A DNA stretch of 64,000 nt from Buddleja alternifolia (taxonomy: Eukaryota; Streptophyta; Magnoliopsida; Lamiales; Scrophulariaceae): the NCBI GenBank assembly GCA_019426215.1, contig CM033401.1:19969134-20033133 (forward strand). Reading direction: 5' to 3'. The position numbers and the translations under genes were made by a program. Positions 55,561-64,000 of this stretch are shown here, piece after piece. The notes beneath the pieces are model-generated. The model was not told the origin of the DNA. It worked only from the letters and a program-made list of their open reading frames with translations, and did not search any database. Numbering within the stretch: position 1 is the stretch's first letter; each line of letters starts with the position of its first letter.

Positions 55561-56380
55561 GGCAAGCCATTAGTGATTTACATAGTTGTGGCGAACCGAG
55601 CTGTCAGCACAGTCCTAGTCCTGGAGGAAGATAAAACAGAGAAACCCGTGTACTACGTCAGCAAAGTACTTTCAGACGTCGAGTCTCGATACCTGGATGT
55701 TGAAAAGATGGCATTGGCATTAGTCATTACAACAAGAAGACTAAAACACTATTTTTTGACATACAAAATCATTGTAAAGACTAGTTAACCACTCAAGGTT
55801 GTTCTAGGAAAGGTCGAAACATCAGGACGACTCGTTAAATGGGCTATGGGGCTAGGGGAATTCAAGATAGTGTACACGTCCCGAGCTGCAATCAAAGCGC
55901 AAGTCCTGGCGGACTTTGTTACTGAAATGACCCGACCTGAGTAGGAGGGGAAGAAAGAGGAAAAAGTTTGGCTCTTACATGTAGATGGGCCAGCTACCCA
56001 AAATGGAAGTGGCGCAGGTGTGGTACTCACCACACACGAAGGAGATCAGCTGGAGTATGCAATCAAATCCAAGTTCAAAGCAAGCAACAATGAAGTGAAA
56101 TACGAAACATTCATCATGGGACTCAAAATGGTAATCAAAGGAGGGGCTAAAAATTTGATAGTGTACTCAGATTCACAGCTCGTTACCAAACAAATAGACT
56201 GGACCTATGAAGCTAAGGAAGAAAGGATGGTGAGCTACTTGAAAACCATAGAGGCACTGCGAGAAAACTTCCACAAGCTGGAGATACATCAAATACCCCG
56301 ACCTGATTATTTGTCCAAGCCAGGCAACTCAGTCATTGACTGCCGAAAACCCGGAACATTACTATACAAGCACTAACCAA
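55561..56380 (+). pseudogene. Tat RNase H plus archaeal-type RNase H
   Basis: The first RNase H (55573-55788) reads KPVYYVSKVLSDVESRYLDV and KMALALVITTRRLKHYFLTY. After a stop at about 55786 come LKVVLGKVETSGRLVKWAMG and LADFVTEMTRPE. The second, archaeal-type RNase H begins WLLHVDGPATQNGSGAGVVL (first catalytic Asp within VDG) and continues NNEVKYETFIMGLKMVIKGG and IVYSDSQLVTKQI (56020-56376), giving D, E and D positions. The two-RNase-H layout is diagnostic for the Tat lineage. Confidence 0.88.
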
Positions 56381-56980
56381 GCATAGCACTGAACAAGAAA
56401 TTCTACAAATAAAAGAAGTTGAAGACTGGAGGACCGAGATAATTCAATATCTCACAAAAGGAATATTGCCCAAAGAAGGAAAAGAAAGACAACGATTAGA
56501 GACTAGGGCCACTAGGTTCATCATGATCAATGATGTGCTATACAAGAAGTCATTTGTACAATCCCACCTAAGGTGTGTTTCAATAGAAGAAGGAGATTAC
56601 GTACTAAGGGAAATCCATGAAGGACACTGTGGTAGCCACATAGGCGGTGCAGCCCTAGCTGGAAAGACCTTGAGGGCTGGTTATTTTTGGCCCACCCTGA
56701 ACGACCAACCTGGTGAAGAAGTGTGAACAATGCCAAAAGCATGCTGGACACATTCATCAACCTGCGGAGGTAATGCGCTCCACGAGTGTTCTATGTCCCT
56801 TCGCAAGATGGAGGATGGACATTGTGGGCCCATTTCCCATAGCAAAAGTCCAAAAGAAGTTCTTATTGGTGCTAGTTTACTATTTCAACAAATGGGTAGA
56901 AGCTGAACTCGTGGCGCGGATCATAGAGGCAGAGGTCATTTGTTTCCTATGGAAGAACATCATCTACAGATTCGGTATAC

Positions 56981-58580
56981 TTATAAGAGGTGTTTTTACG
57001 TGTTTTTAAGACCGTAATTCTTATGATTTGGATTCACTTATTGTTTAAATCATGTCACATTTGCATTTAATAAGTGTGTTAAGTGAATACAGGTAATAAA
57101 TGAGAATACATGAAGAAAAGGGAAGAAAAATGATGTACAAAACAAGTTCAAACATGTTTTTCAACACTTAGGCGGTTTATGCATCTCCTACCACATTCGA
57201 GCGATAATTCTGTACATTTTGAGACCGAATTGGACAACATTTCCTTCTACAAAGTTGTAGATCTATGTCTTAGCTTCAAATGGAAACTTTAATCATCCAA
57301 ATCGGAGGTCTATAGAGATAATTATGAAGGAAATACGATTGTTGCGCCGAACAGAGAAGTATATGCGCCAGGACACGCCCTAGCGCCTTCCTAGTCACGC
57401 CTAGGCGTGGACGGTCCGAATCTTACTCCTTTTCAGCCTAAATTCCAGCTCTTTATGATGGGAAGGAATCACTTTTAGCCATAATTCAGCACATGTGTTG
57501 AGGGGGAGTGTCATAAGTGTGTTTCTTGGTAGATTTACTTTATGGAATTTTATACTACACACTTCAGAGTAATGGAGGACACAAGAGAGGAACAACACAT
57601 GGGAGGAAGAAGAATCTACACCTATAAAGCTAATCATCTCTTACATTCATTCTTCACCAAGAAAAAGAGGGGAGGAAGGGACCGATCCATTAGAGAGAAA
57701 GGAGAGGGAGAAGGATTCTTGGATTCATTATCATCATTGGAGAAAGAATATTCACTTGGAGTTCTATCATCATTTACTTAGAGGGAGTTTTTTATAGTCT
57801 TTTCATTTTCATTCATGTCTATGAATATGTGTATTTACTCATTATTGTTTTTCATATTATCTATTATGAACTAATTTCATAAGACTAAGGCCATGTAAGG
57901 TCAAATTGAAATATATGCTTATAATAGATGATTGTTGAGGTTATACTTATATTGTTATGTGATGTGAATTGTGTTTTTTTTGTCTATCTTGCATATACTT
58001 GATCACTATATGTTAGAATCTTATGCCTAGGTTAATATTTCGGGAGAAAATTGACTTAGGGTGCAAGAAATTCACATCATGACCCGCAACTAATGAGGAA
58101 TTGCCCTAGACATAGGTAAAGATTCCCGGGTGAAGTCGTTCGATTCAAATCGAGTGAACTCTAGTACATTAATGCATGTTTAGTGGTTAGATTTTCGGAT
58201 AGGGATATTTGGGAAATCACGATCTAAGTATAAGAGTTTATACGCGAGACATCGGTTATTCTCTACCTTAGGAGTTTTCACCATAACAATATAAGAGTAA
58301 TTCTACAACAAGAGCCTTTATAAGTATATTTGATCAATTTGGACCAAGCATGTGCCTTAGTCTCCCTTTACAATTGGTTTTAATTCATTTGCATAACCTT
58401 GTTCTTATTGCACACGTTTTTACACTCATTTTACCTTTATTGTATTGATCTTTGTTGTTATAAAATCTTAAACTAGAATTCAAGTCCTTGTGGTTCGACA
58501 ATCCGGACTTCTCGTCCACTTTTATTACTACACACGACTAGTGCACTTGCTATTATAGCACGTTAGCTTTTAGCGTGTCA
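56981..58580 (+). mobile_element. Solo LTR in the Tat integrase, Athila-like
   Basis: Begins TTATAAGAGGTGTTTTTACG (first G of TG mutated), ends TAGCGTGTCA. Flanks TATAC (56976-56980) and CATAC (58581-58585) form a one-mismatch duplication at a site inside an integrase codon series. It is clearly the same family as 17616-18990, sharing start, core and end, with the CACGCCTAGGCGTGG-type motif at 57372-57410. Confidence 0.85.
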
Positions 58581-58748
58581 CATACCTAGGGAGATAGTGG
58601 CTGACAATGGAAGGCAGTTTAGTGGGACCAAGCTAAGGAGGTGGTGCGAGGAGTTAGGGATCCAGCAACGCTTCAGCGCTGTAGCTCATCCTCAAACTAA
58701 TGGCCAGGTAGAGGTTACCAATAGCATAATAGTATAAGGTTTAAAGAC

Positions 58749-58879
58749 CATGTATGTCTACTACTTAGCTTTTGAAATACCTATGTCCCTTTTTGCCACA
58801 TAATTATCTTAGTCAACTCGTTTATTTTATCCATATTTCATTTCTAAAGAGTTCATATAAATACCCAAATCTCGGTCAT
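58749..58879. mobile_element. 131-bp insertion in the Tat integrase
   Basis: Flanked by the direct repeat AAAGAC (58743-58748, 58880-58885). Integrase similarity stops on one side and resumes on the other. The insert is AT-rich, starts CATGTATGTC, ends CTCGGTCAT, and has no clear inverted ends. Class unknown. It could be a small LTR fragment (TRIM) or MITE. Confidence 0.6.
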
Positions 58880-58990
58880 AAAGACTGGAGGTAGCGGGTG
58901 GGAATTGGGTTGAAGAATTGCTACCAGTGTTGTGGTCATATCGGACTACCCTAGGTCCACCACAGGTGAAAGTCCATTTCATTTGGTGTA

Positions 58991-59445
58991 TGGGGCAAAT
59001 AATTAATTAAATGGATAAGATTATTTTTTAATTAATTTCTTGAAAAAGTAAATTAATGTATTAATTTTCTAATTAATTTGTTTATTTAATTAATTAATTA
59101 ATTTATTGGATATAATAAATAATTGATTACATAATAGAAAAATAATTAAAACACAAGACAAGTCGGGCCGGGGAAAGGCGTCTGTTTGGACGCCTACACT
59201 AGGCGAGTTGGGCGTCCACTTGGATGCTCAACTTAGGCTCTAGAATCTTGTCTTGGTCAATATATTAAGTGATATATTAATATACATCACTTAAGGCTTT
59301 TGACCTAAGAAGTGAATTACATAATTCATAACTCTCTTAAAAAAAAAAAAAAAACTCCTCGCTCTCTCCATAAGCATCTAGTCGTTAGCCACCAAGAGAA
59401 AATGAGGGTGATTTTTCTTCTTCAATCCTTTAGTGAGACTCTTTA
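58991..59445 (+). repeat. Copia LTR, 3' half, plus orientation
   Basis: Corresponds in order and orientation to about 24240-24690 of the copia LTR: the AATTAATTAATT cluster, GGACGCCTACACTAGGC (compare GGACGCCTACTAGGC), CATAACTCTC, CTCTCCATAAGCATCTAGTCG, then GGTGATTTTTC. It joins Tat integrase sequence on the left and an inverted LTR half on the right. An A15 run lies at 59339-59354. Confidence 0.75.
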
Positions 59446-60398
59446 AATTTGTTTTGTTTGGCAATGAGAAGAATCCAAATGAAGTGGGTAACACTTAGCT
59501 AGTCACGTGGCTCACTTCGTAGCTTAAACAAAATCGAATGAATTGATCATTCCACAACCTTCTAATCGTAAATACCATATACGTATAAACTTTTTGTCCA
59601 CGTATCTTAGTCAAGTGAGAGTCACGGTAAAGTCAAACTCACTGTACTTGACTGTATGTATTAATTATAATGATACGAGATCATTAAGTTCGATTTTGTA
59701 CCTTGCACAATTGACTCTTTTGCTTTGGCCGAAGACTTTGATCTCCATTATCTATAATCACATTGGACACTTTCTCATTCACTTATGAGAGAACAAATCT
59801 CATATTAGTTATCAACCAAGACTACCAATTGCCCATCAAAGCGCATTTCGAGGTCGATCCCACCAACGAGTGAATTAGGTCTAACTACTCTAGTGACAGA
59901 CTTGACGTCACAAGTGCATCTTCAACCTGATACTTCAGGTCATAGGTTTACTTATACCTATTATGAATAATCAGTTTCGTCATTGGCAGTCATAGAGTGA
60001 AAATCCATGTGACAGAACCGATGCGAGTCGTGTTTGAGCCTATCAGTTCCACTGATGTGCCTCCAATCTTAAGCTCCCACCATCACATGGTGTTCGACAG
60101 GCACTCCCATGTCAAAGCTTAGATTGTATAAGTATTCCAAGTCTTTATTGCCCCTTAAAGACTTCATATTACTTGCGAACTCATTAAGTAATCAAGATCA
60201 ATTTCTTTAGTGTCGATCTTCCTATCTCATAGAAAGTAGAGCGATGCACTGAAAACATGGACAAACATTTTATACAAATAAGATTTATGTGAAAACAGAA
60301 AACAATGCTTTTTATTATTAAATAAGAATAAGTCATTTACAAGTGAGATTACCTATACATTCTATCATCTATGGTATCTAAGGGCATAATCCTAACAA
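59446..60398 (-). repeat. Copia LTR, 5' half, minus orientation
   Basis: On the minus strand it begins TGTTAGGATTATGCCC at 60398 and follows the copia LTR 23185-24170 to AAAGAGTCTCACTAAAGG at about 59446 (compare AAAGAGTCGCGCTAAAGG). Between the two LTR halves the orientation flips at about 59445. Confidence 0.8.
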
Positions 60399-61394
60399 AG
60401 AGATTTTGCTGCTAGGTGAGAGTGCAAGGTCCTTTGCCCCGAGGCGAATGGGCAAAAGCCAATGACTCATGGAGCTAAGTAATATTTTTGGTCCGGGGGG
60501 GGGGGAGGGGGAGGGACTTAGGATTCCTAGGCTTAAATCCAAAAATTTGTCATCCCGGAGAGCACTTAGGATTTTCTAGACCTCTGTTCGGGAGTGTTGT
60601 AACCCGAAGGGATTTCATTTGGCTTAGTCATTGCTAAGCCTAATCGCGATGTGAGTCAATTTCTGGAGTCAACTTGTAGAGGACTTAAGGAACTAACTTA
60701 GAGACATGTAGCCCACCATTCTTGAATGCTTCTGATAGCAAGTAAAACACTTGGGTGCACAAGTGTACATCGATTCATAACACATTCTAAATATGGGCAA
60801 CGGAGCCTCGACCGAGATTATTCAAGTTCGGGGGGTTTATTTTTTATTGACGACCTTTTTTTTTTTTTGTGAGGTGCGCTTTGCCTGGAGGGGTATTTAC
60901 CTTACTCAATGGTGATATGCACTTCCCCTCTAGGGAACTTATCCTCTCGACAAAGATTTGGGATTTTTAAGCTTTGCCTTGTCCCACGGTGGCAAGCACC
61001 CCTTTGCACCAAGGCATCGTGCATTCTTCCCGAGACGGCATGTGCCATGCTTCGATACGGGAACGAGAGGCTTTGCCTTGAGGCAAGGGGATAAGGGCCC
61101 TGGCCTCGAGGTATGGTGGTGAGGTCCCTTACCTCGAGGTGAGGGGGCCAAGGCCTCTGCTTCATGGTGAGTGGGTAAGGTCCTTTGCCTCGAGGTGAGG
61201 GGGCAAAGTCCTTGGCCTCTAAGTGTGGTAGAGAGGTCCCTTGCCTCAAGGTGAGGGGCCAAGGTCCTCTGCTTCATGGCGAGTGGGCAAGGTCCTTTGC
61301 CTCGAGGTGAGGGGGCAAAGTCCTTAGCCTCTAGTTTTGGTAGTGAGGTCCCTTACCTCGAGGTGAGGAGGCAAGGGCTCCACTTCATGGCAAG
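60399..61394. other. Repeat-derived region with no gene
   Basis: Contains CCTTTGCCCCGAGGCGAATGG words like those at 47350, a G-rich tract (60495-60520), and then the tandem array at 61075-61394. Overlapping frames on both strands here arise from the array and have no domains. Confidence 0.5.
61075..61394. repeat. ~112-bp tandem repeat, nearly three units
   Basis: TTCATGG anchors recur at 61161, 61273 and 61384 (periods 112 and 111). Each unit carries TTTGCCTCGAGGTGAGGGGG, GCAAAGTCCTTGGCCTCTA and GAGGTCCCTTRCCTC. Subunits of 25-40 bases with GCCTCGAGGTGAGG repeat within it. The Athila-like LTR starts at the third anchor. Confidence 0.8.
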
Positions 61395-61630
61395 TGATAA
61401 GTGTGTTATTCTTCTAGAAATCTTGTCTAATTCCAATGTTTTTATGCAATATTCTTTTATAATCGCTCGTTTAAAGTCTTGATTTTATCTTGTAGGATGG
61501 TTGGAGCTTTTGACGAGAAAAGATGTGGAATTGATCGAGATTGAGAGCCCCAAATGAAGTCGGGAGGTTGGAGAACGACCGAGAAAAGCGAGAAGTCCCA
61601 TAAATGTGCCTGCAAGCTACTAGAGCTCGG

Positions 61631-61837
61631 GCTGGAGCAAGCAAAAAGGCTTGCTCCAGCCCCAGTTGTGCGCAGCAGCTAAGCTCGCGCTGGAGCAAGC
61701 CTTTTTGCTTGCTCCAGCGCGAGCTAAAGATGCCTTAGCATGCGCTGGAGCAAGCAAAAAGTCTTGCTCCAGCGCGATCCATGCGTGGCTCAATAGCTCG
61801 AGCTGGAGCGAGACATTGTGCTCGCTCCAGCGCGAGC
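61631..61837. repeat. Four consecutive hairpin inverted repeats in LTR
   Basis: Stems at 61631-61642/61649-61660, 61683-61700/61707-61724 (18 bp perfect), 61742-61754/61763-61775 and 61796-61812/61821-61837 (one mismatch). All use the word GCTGGAGC(A/G)AGC and its complement, with loops of 6-8 bases. Confidence 0.9.
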
Positions 61838-61861
61838 CTCTTAGATTCTACCCGATTTCTG

Positions 61862-61870
61862 TGGCTATAA
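61862..61870 (+). promoter_or_regulatory. Candidate TATA box of the Athila-like LTR
   Basis: CTATAAATGG lies just after the hairpin array, about 470 bases into the LTR. It is the only good TATA match in this part and is a plausible start of the element transcript. Confidence 0.45.
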
Positions 61871-62759
61871 ATGGAGTTTTGACATACTTTGAAACCATCT
61901 TTTGCCTCCCCAAGTCTTGTTCTCTTTAGATTTTTGCATTTTTGGAATTCTCAAGCTTTGAAGATGACATTTAGAGGCTAAAAACCTCATCCGGGCAATT
62001 GTAATTCGAAATCATCATCTTGGTTTGTGAGATTATTGTTCTTAATATAATTTCTTTGTTGAGTAATTGATTTTCTGTTTACATGCCAAGTGTTTGATGA
62101 ATTGCTTAGCTTAGATGTACACTTTGTGATTGTGTTTCATTGATCCATTGCTAGTTAAGATTAAATTGCTATCAATTATGGTCTTGCTTAGTAGCAAATA
62201 GGGATTAATATTGATGAATGATTGATATTAGATTCTTAGGGGAAAATTAATGTCATTAGATTTAATTCATGCTAGGTGGATTGACTATTGATGTCAACTC
62301 TCTTTTTGTGATTAATGCTTCTCCGTAAATGAATCGAAGGCCTAGTCCCTAGATGTATTTTAGGAGTTAGAATTTATCGATTGGCTATCCGTTGATAAAT
62401 TACGCTTAAGAAAAGAGCAAGATGTTCATATGCTATCATTGTTCCTCTTAGTTGGCTACTCAACTAGAATTAATCTTGCGTATCTATGATCGAATCGAGA
62501 AGATGATGGGTAATTACAATTGACCGGGCTTTACATTATTGATTCAATTATACCATTTAATTGCTTTCTTTATAATTTTTATTTGTTTAGATTCCGTACA
62601 ATTGCAACCAACCCCCCTTTTTACTTAAGTTTCATAAGTTATTTAACAATTGTAATTGATCTACACTCTCTTGGGTTCGACCCTTGCTTACTGCTATTGC
62701 ATTAGGTATCAAGGAAGTATAAATAATATTTTTGGTGTGCTACGACGCGCATCAAATTT

Positions 62760-62777
62760 TGGCGCCGTTGCCGGGGG
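62760..62777 (+). other. Primer-binding site, tRNA-Asp type
   Basis: TGGCGCCGTTGCCGGGGG, five bases inside the LTR, is complementary to the 3' end of plant tRNA-Asp (one extra G in the run). This is the class used by Athila-like elements. Confidence 0.85.
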
Positions 62778-63005
62778 AGTATTGATTAGTTTAATTGTTT
62801 TATTTCTTGTGTTTTTGTTTTATTTTTATTTTTGTTTGTATTTTCTGTTTACGTCACGATTCTCTCACGATTTACCATTTGATCTTGAAACTGAGAGGAC
62901 GTTTCATAGGTTACAAGGGAAGCACCTCAAGCATCAACATCCAGGATCAACATTGCTATTGACTTAGCATCTTACTTCCATCAATCCAATCCTGAAAAAG
63001 AAGAA

Positions 63006-64000
63006 ATGGCAAACAATCGAAACAATCGCACTCTTAAGGAGTTGGCGACACCGAATCTCAATTATCAACCTCTATGCATTGATTACCCAGCCCTTGATGT
63101 TGCTTTTGAATTAAAATCCGGTTTAATTCACCTCTTCCCCACTTTTCATGGTTTTACAGGTGATGATCCTCACAAGCATCTCAAGGAATTTCACATGGTA
63201 TGCACTTCTATGAAGCCCTCCGGGATATCCGATGAACAAATCAAGCTAAGGGCATTCCCCTTTTCTTTAGCGGACTCGGCGAAAGATTGGCTCTACTACT
63301 TACCATCCGGATCAATCAACACATGGAATGAGATGAAACGGGTATTTTTAGAGAAGTACTTTCCGGCTTCCAAAGCCGCCATTATCCGGAAAGAGATATG
63401 TGGCATCCGACAAATATCCGGGGAAACTCTCTACGAGTATTGGGAGCGATTCAAAAGGCTATGTTCTAGTTACCCTCATCATCAAATTAGCGAGCAACTC
63501 CTCATCCAATACTTTTACGAAGGACTTATTCCTACCGAGAGGACAATGATTGACGCCGCTAGTGGAGGGGCATTAGTTGATAAAACTCCCGAGGGTGCTC
63601 GGTTATTGATTTCAAACATGGCGGCAAACTCTCAACAATTTAGCTTTCGGCATGAACCTCAACCAAGTAAGGTAAATGAGGTAAAATCTAGTTCACTTGA
63701 GTTAAAAATTGCCGAATTAACTTCACTTGTTCATCGAATGGTCGTTGGAAAGATACAACAAGTGAAAGCGTGTAGGATTTGTGCTAATGTGAATCATCCC
63801 ACCGACATGTGCCCCGCTCTCCAAGAAGGACCAATTGAGTATGCAAATGCCATGGGGGGGGGGGGTTTAGGACCACCGCAACACCACTATGATCCCTATT
63901 CAAACTCTTACAATTCCGGATGGAGGGATCCGAAATTTGGCTATAGAAATTCAAATGGCCCTAATCATCAAGGGTACAATCAAGGGTATAGTCAAGGATC
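63006..64000 (+). CDS. Athila-like gag polyprotein (5' part)
   Basis: Open from the ATG at 63006 to the window edge (331 codons) without a stop. N-terminal part: MANNRNNRTLKELATPNLNY. Capsid domain from about residue 45: LIHLFPTFHGFTGDDPHKHL, EFHMVCTSMKPSGISDEQIK, RAFPFSLADSAKDWLYYLPS and TWNEMKRVFLEKYFPASKAA, then IRQISGETLYEYWERFKRL and QLLIQYFYEGLIPTER, the canonical order for plant Athila/Tat gag. A CCHC zinc knuckle (CRICANVNHPTDMC, C-x2-C-x4-H-x4-C) sits at about residues 259-272. A 12-base G run (63854-63865) encodes a Gly stretch and could be a sequencing or slippage site. It packages element RNA into particles. Pol would follow to the right. Confidence 0.9.
   Translation, partial: MANNRNNRTLKELATPNLNYQPLCIDYPALDVAFELKSGLIHLFPTFHGFTGDDPHKHLKEFHMVCTSMKPSGISDEQIKLRAFPFSLADSAKDWLYYLPSGSINTWNEMKRVFLEKYFPASKAAIIRKEICGIRQISGETLYEYWERFKRLCSSYPHHQISEQLLIQYFYEGLIPTERTMIDAASGGALVDKTPEGARLLISNMAANSQQFSFRHEPQPSKVNEVKSSSLELKIAELTSLVHRMVVGKIQQVKACRICANVNHPTDMCPALQEGPIEYANAMGGGGLGPPQHHYDPYSNSYNSGWRDPKFGYRNSNGPNHQGYNQGYSQG

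Larger units (their letters stand above)
56390..58984 (+). pseudogene. Tat integrase, split by two insertions
   Basis: The HHCC zinc region is present: HEGHCGSHIGGAALAGKTLR and, after a frameshift at about 56710, KKCEQCQKHAGH. The core begins RWRMDIVGPFPIAKVQKKFL and FNKWVEAELVARI, stopping at about 56980 where a solo LTR starts. It resumes at 58586 with the catalytic VADNGRQFSGTKL and AHPQTNGQVEVTN, is cut again by a 131-bp insertion (58749-58879), then resumes with GNWVEELLPVLWSYRTT and a final TGESPFHLVYG before copia LTR sequence. It is not functional. Confidence 0.87.
51236..58990 (+). mobile_element. Ty3/gypsy element of the Tat lineage (Ogre/Retand-like), 3' end missing
   Basis: 5' LTR 51236-51785, PBS, gag, protease, RT, RNase H, a second RNase H of archaeal type, then integrase. 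This order with two RNase H domains marks the Tat lineage. It inserted into copia pol at 51235. Its integrase is interrupted by 56981-58580 and 58749-58879. The element stops within the integrase at about 58985, where copia LTR sequence begins; PPT and 3' LTR are absent. Many stops and shifts. Confidence 0.88.
61395..62754 (+). repeat. 5' LTR of the Athila-like element
   Basis: Begins TGATAAGTGTGTTATTC, ends CTACGACGCGCATCA. 1360 bases. It carries four hairpin-forming inverted repeats (61631-61837) and the GGGTTCGACCC word near the 3' end that also marks the other Athila-like LTRs here. TATA-like GGCTATAAATGG at about 61862. Confidence 0.8.
61395..64000 (+). mobile_element. Athila-like Ty3/gypsy element, 5' part, runs off the window
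   Basis: 5' LTR 61395-62754, tRNA-Asp type PBS at 62760, short leader, then an uninterrupted gag frame from 63006 to the window end. Target duplication and 3' parts lie outside. The open gag suggests a relatively young copy. Confidence 0.85.

Noticed and set aside
60902..61277. Long overlapping minus-strand frames rich in Pro and Arg
   Set aside because: They arise from the ~112-bp tandem array being open in several frames. The repeated peptide pattern is a by-product.

Overview
This is plant nuclear DNA, most likely from a eudicot. It is AT-rich and has intron-bearing host genes. It carries many Ty1/copia and Ty3/gypsy retrotransposons with plant-type primer-binding sites (initiator tRNA-Met, tRNA-Asp and probably tRNA-Arg), plus MULE-, CACTA- and other TIR-type small elements. 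I recognise only three host genes. Two are a tandem pair of NDR1/HIN1-like (LEA_2 domain) membrane proteins on the + strand (1111-1860 and 4126-4860). The third is a two-exon plant defensin on the - strand (27331-28400), which is split by an 839-base intron and is therefore easy to miss. All three belong to families linked to defence or stress. Nearly everything else is mobile DNA, mostly decayed and nested.

Layout from left to right. 1-5240: the LEA_2 pair. The second copy carries a 375-bp palindromic MULE-type MITE (9-bp target duplication) that landed within its last codons. 5241-14930: a full-length minus-strand chromovirus with almost identical ~2.96-kb LTRs, TSD TGTTC, iMet PBS, PPT and chromodomain, but with gag deleted and pol broken. 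15415-19620: a gypsy-type solo LTR (TSD GCCGT) containing a second solo LTR (17616-18990) rich in CGCCTAGGCG palindromes. 19626-24988: a 5'-truncated copia element with a 1.8-kb 3' LTR. 24989-29055: host-like DNA with a CACTA-like element and the defensin gene. 29059-31540 and 31589-33165: two TIR elements, the first interrupted by a solo LTR and the second by a MULE with a 9-bp TSD. 33786-40865: a minus-strand copia element whose inside is disrupted by a plus-strand copia LTR. 41498-47330: a gag-only, probably non-autonomous Athila-like element with two LTRs. 47412-51235: the 5' half of another copia element with a short self-complementary LTR. 51236-58990: a Tat-lineage gypsy element (RT, RNase H and a second archaeal-type RNase H) inserted into that copia; its integrase is itself interrupted by a solo LTR and by a 131-bp insertion. 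58991-60398: two halves of one copia LTR in opposite orientation. 61395-64000: the 5' LTR and an intact gag of an Athila-like element that runs off the window.

The host genes are small islands in a transposon nest. At least six element-within-element insertions can be read directly from target-site duplications or broken reading frames. The most distinctive observations are the transposon-supplied C-terminus and palindromic 3' region of the second LEA_2 gene, the hidden defensin gene, and a group of related LTRs that share a conserved 3' core but carry different palindrome or hairpin modules.
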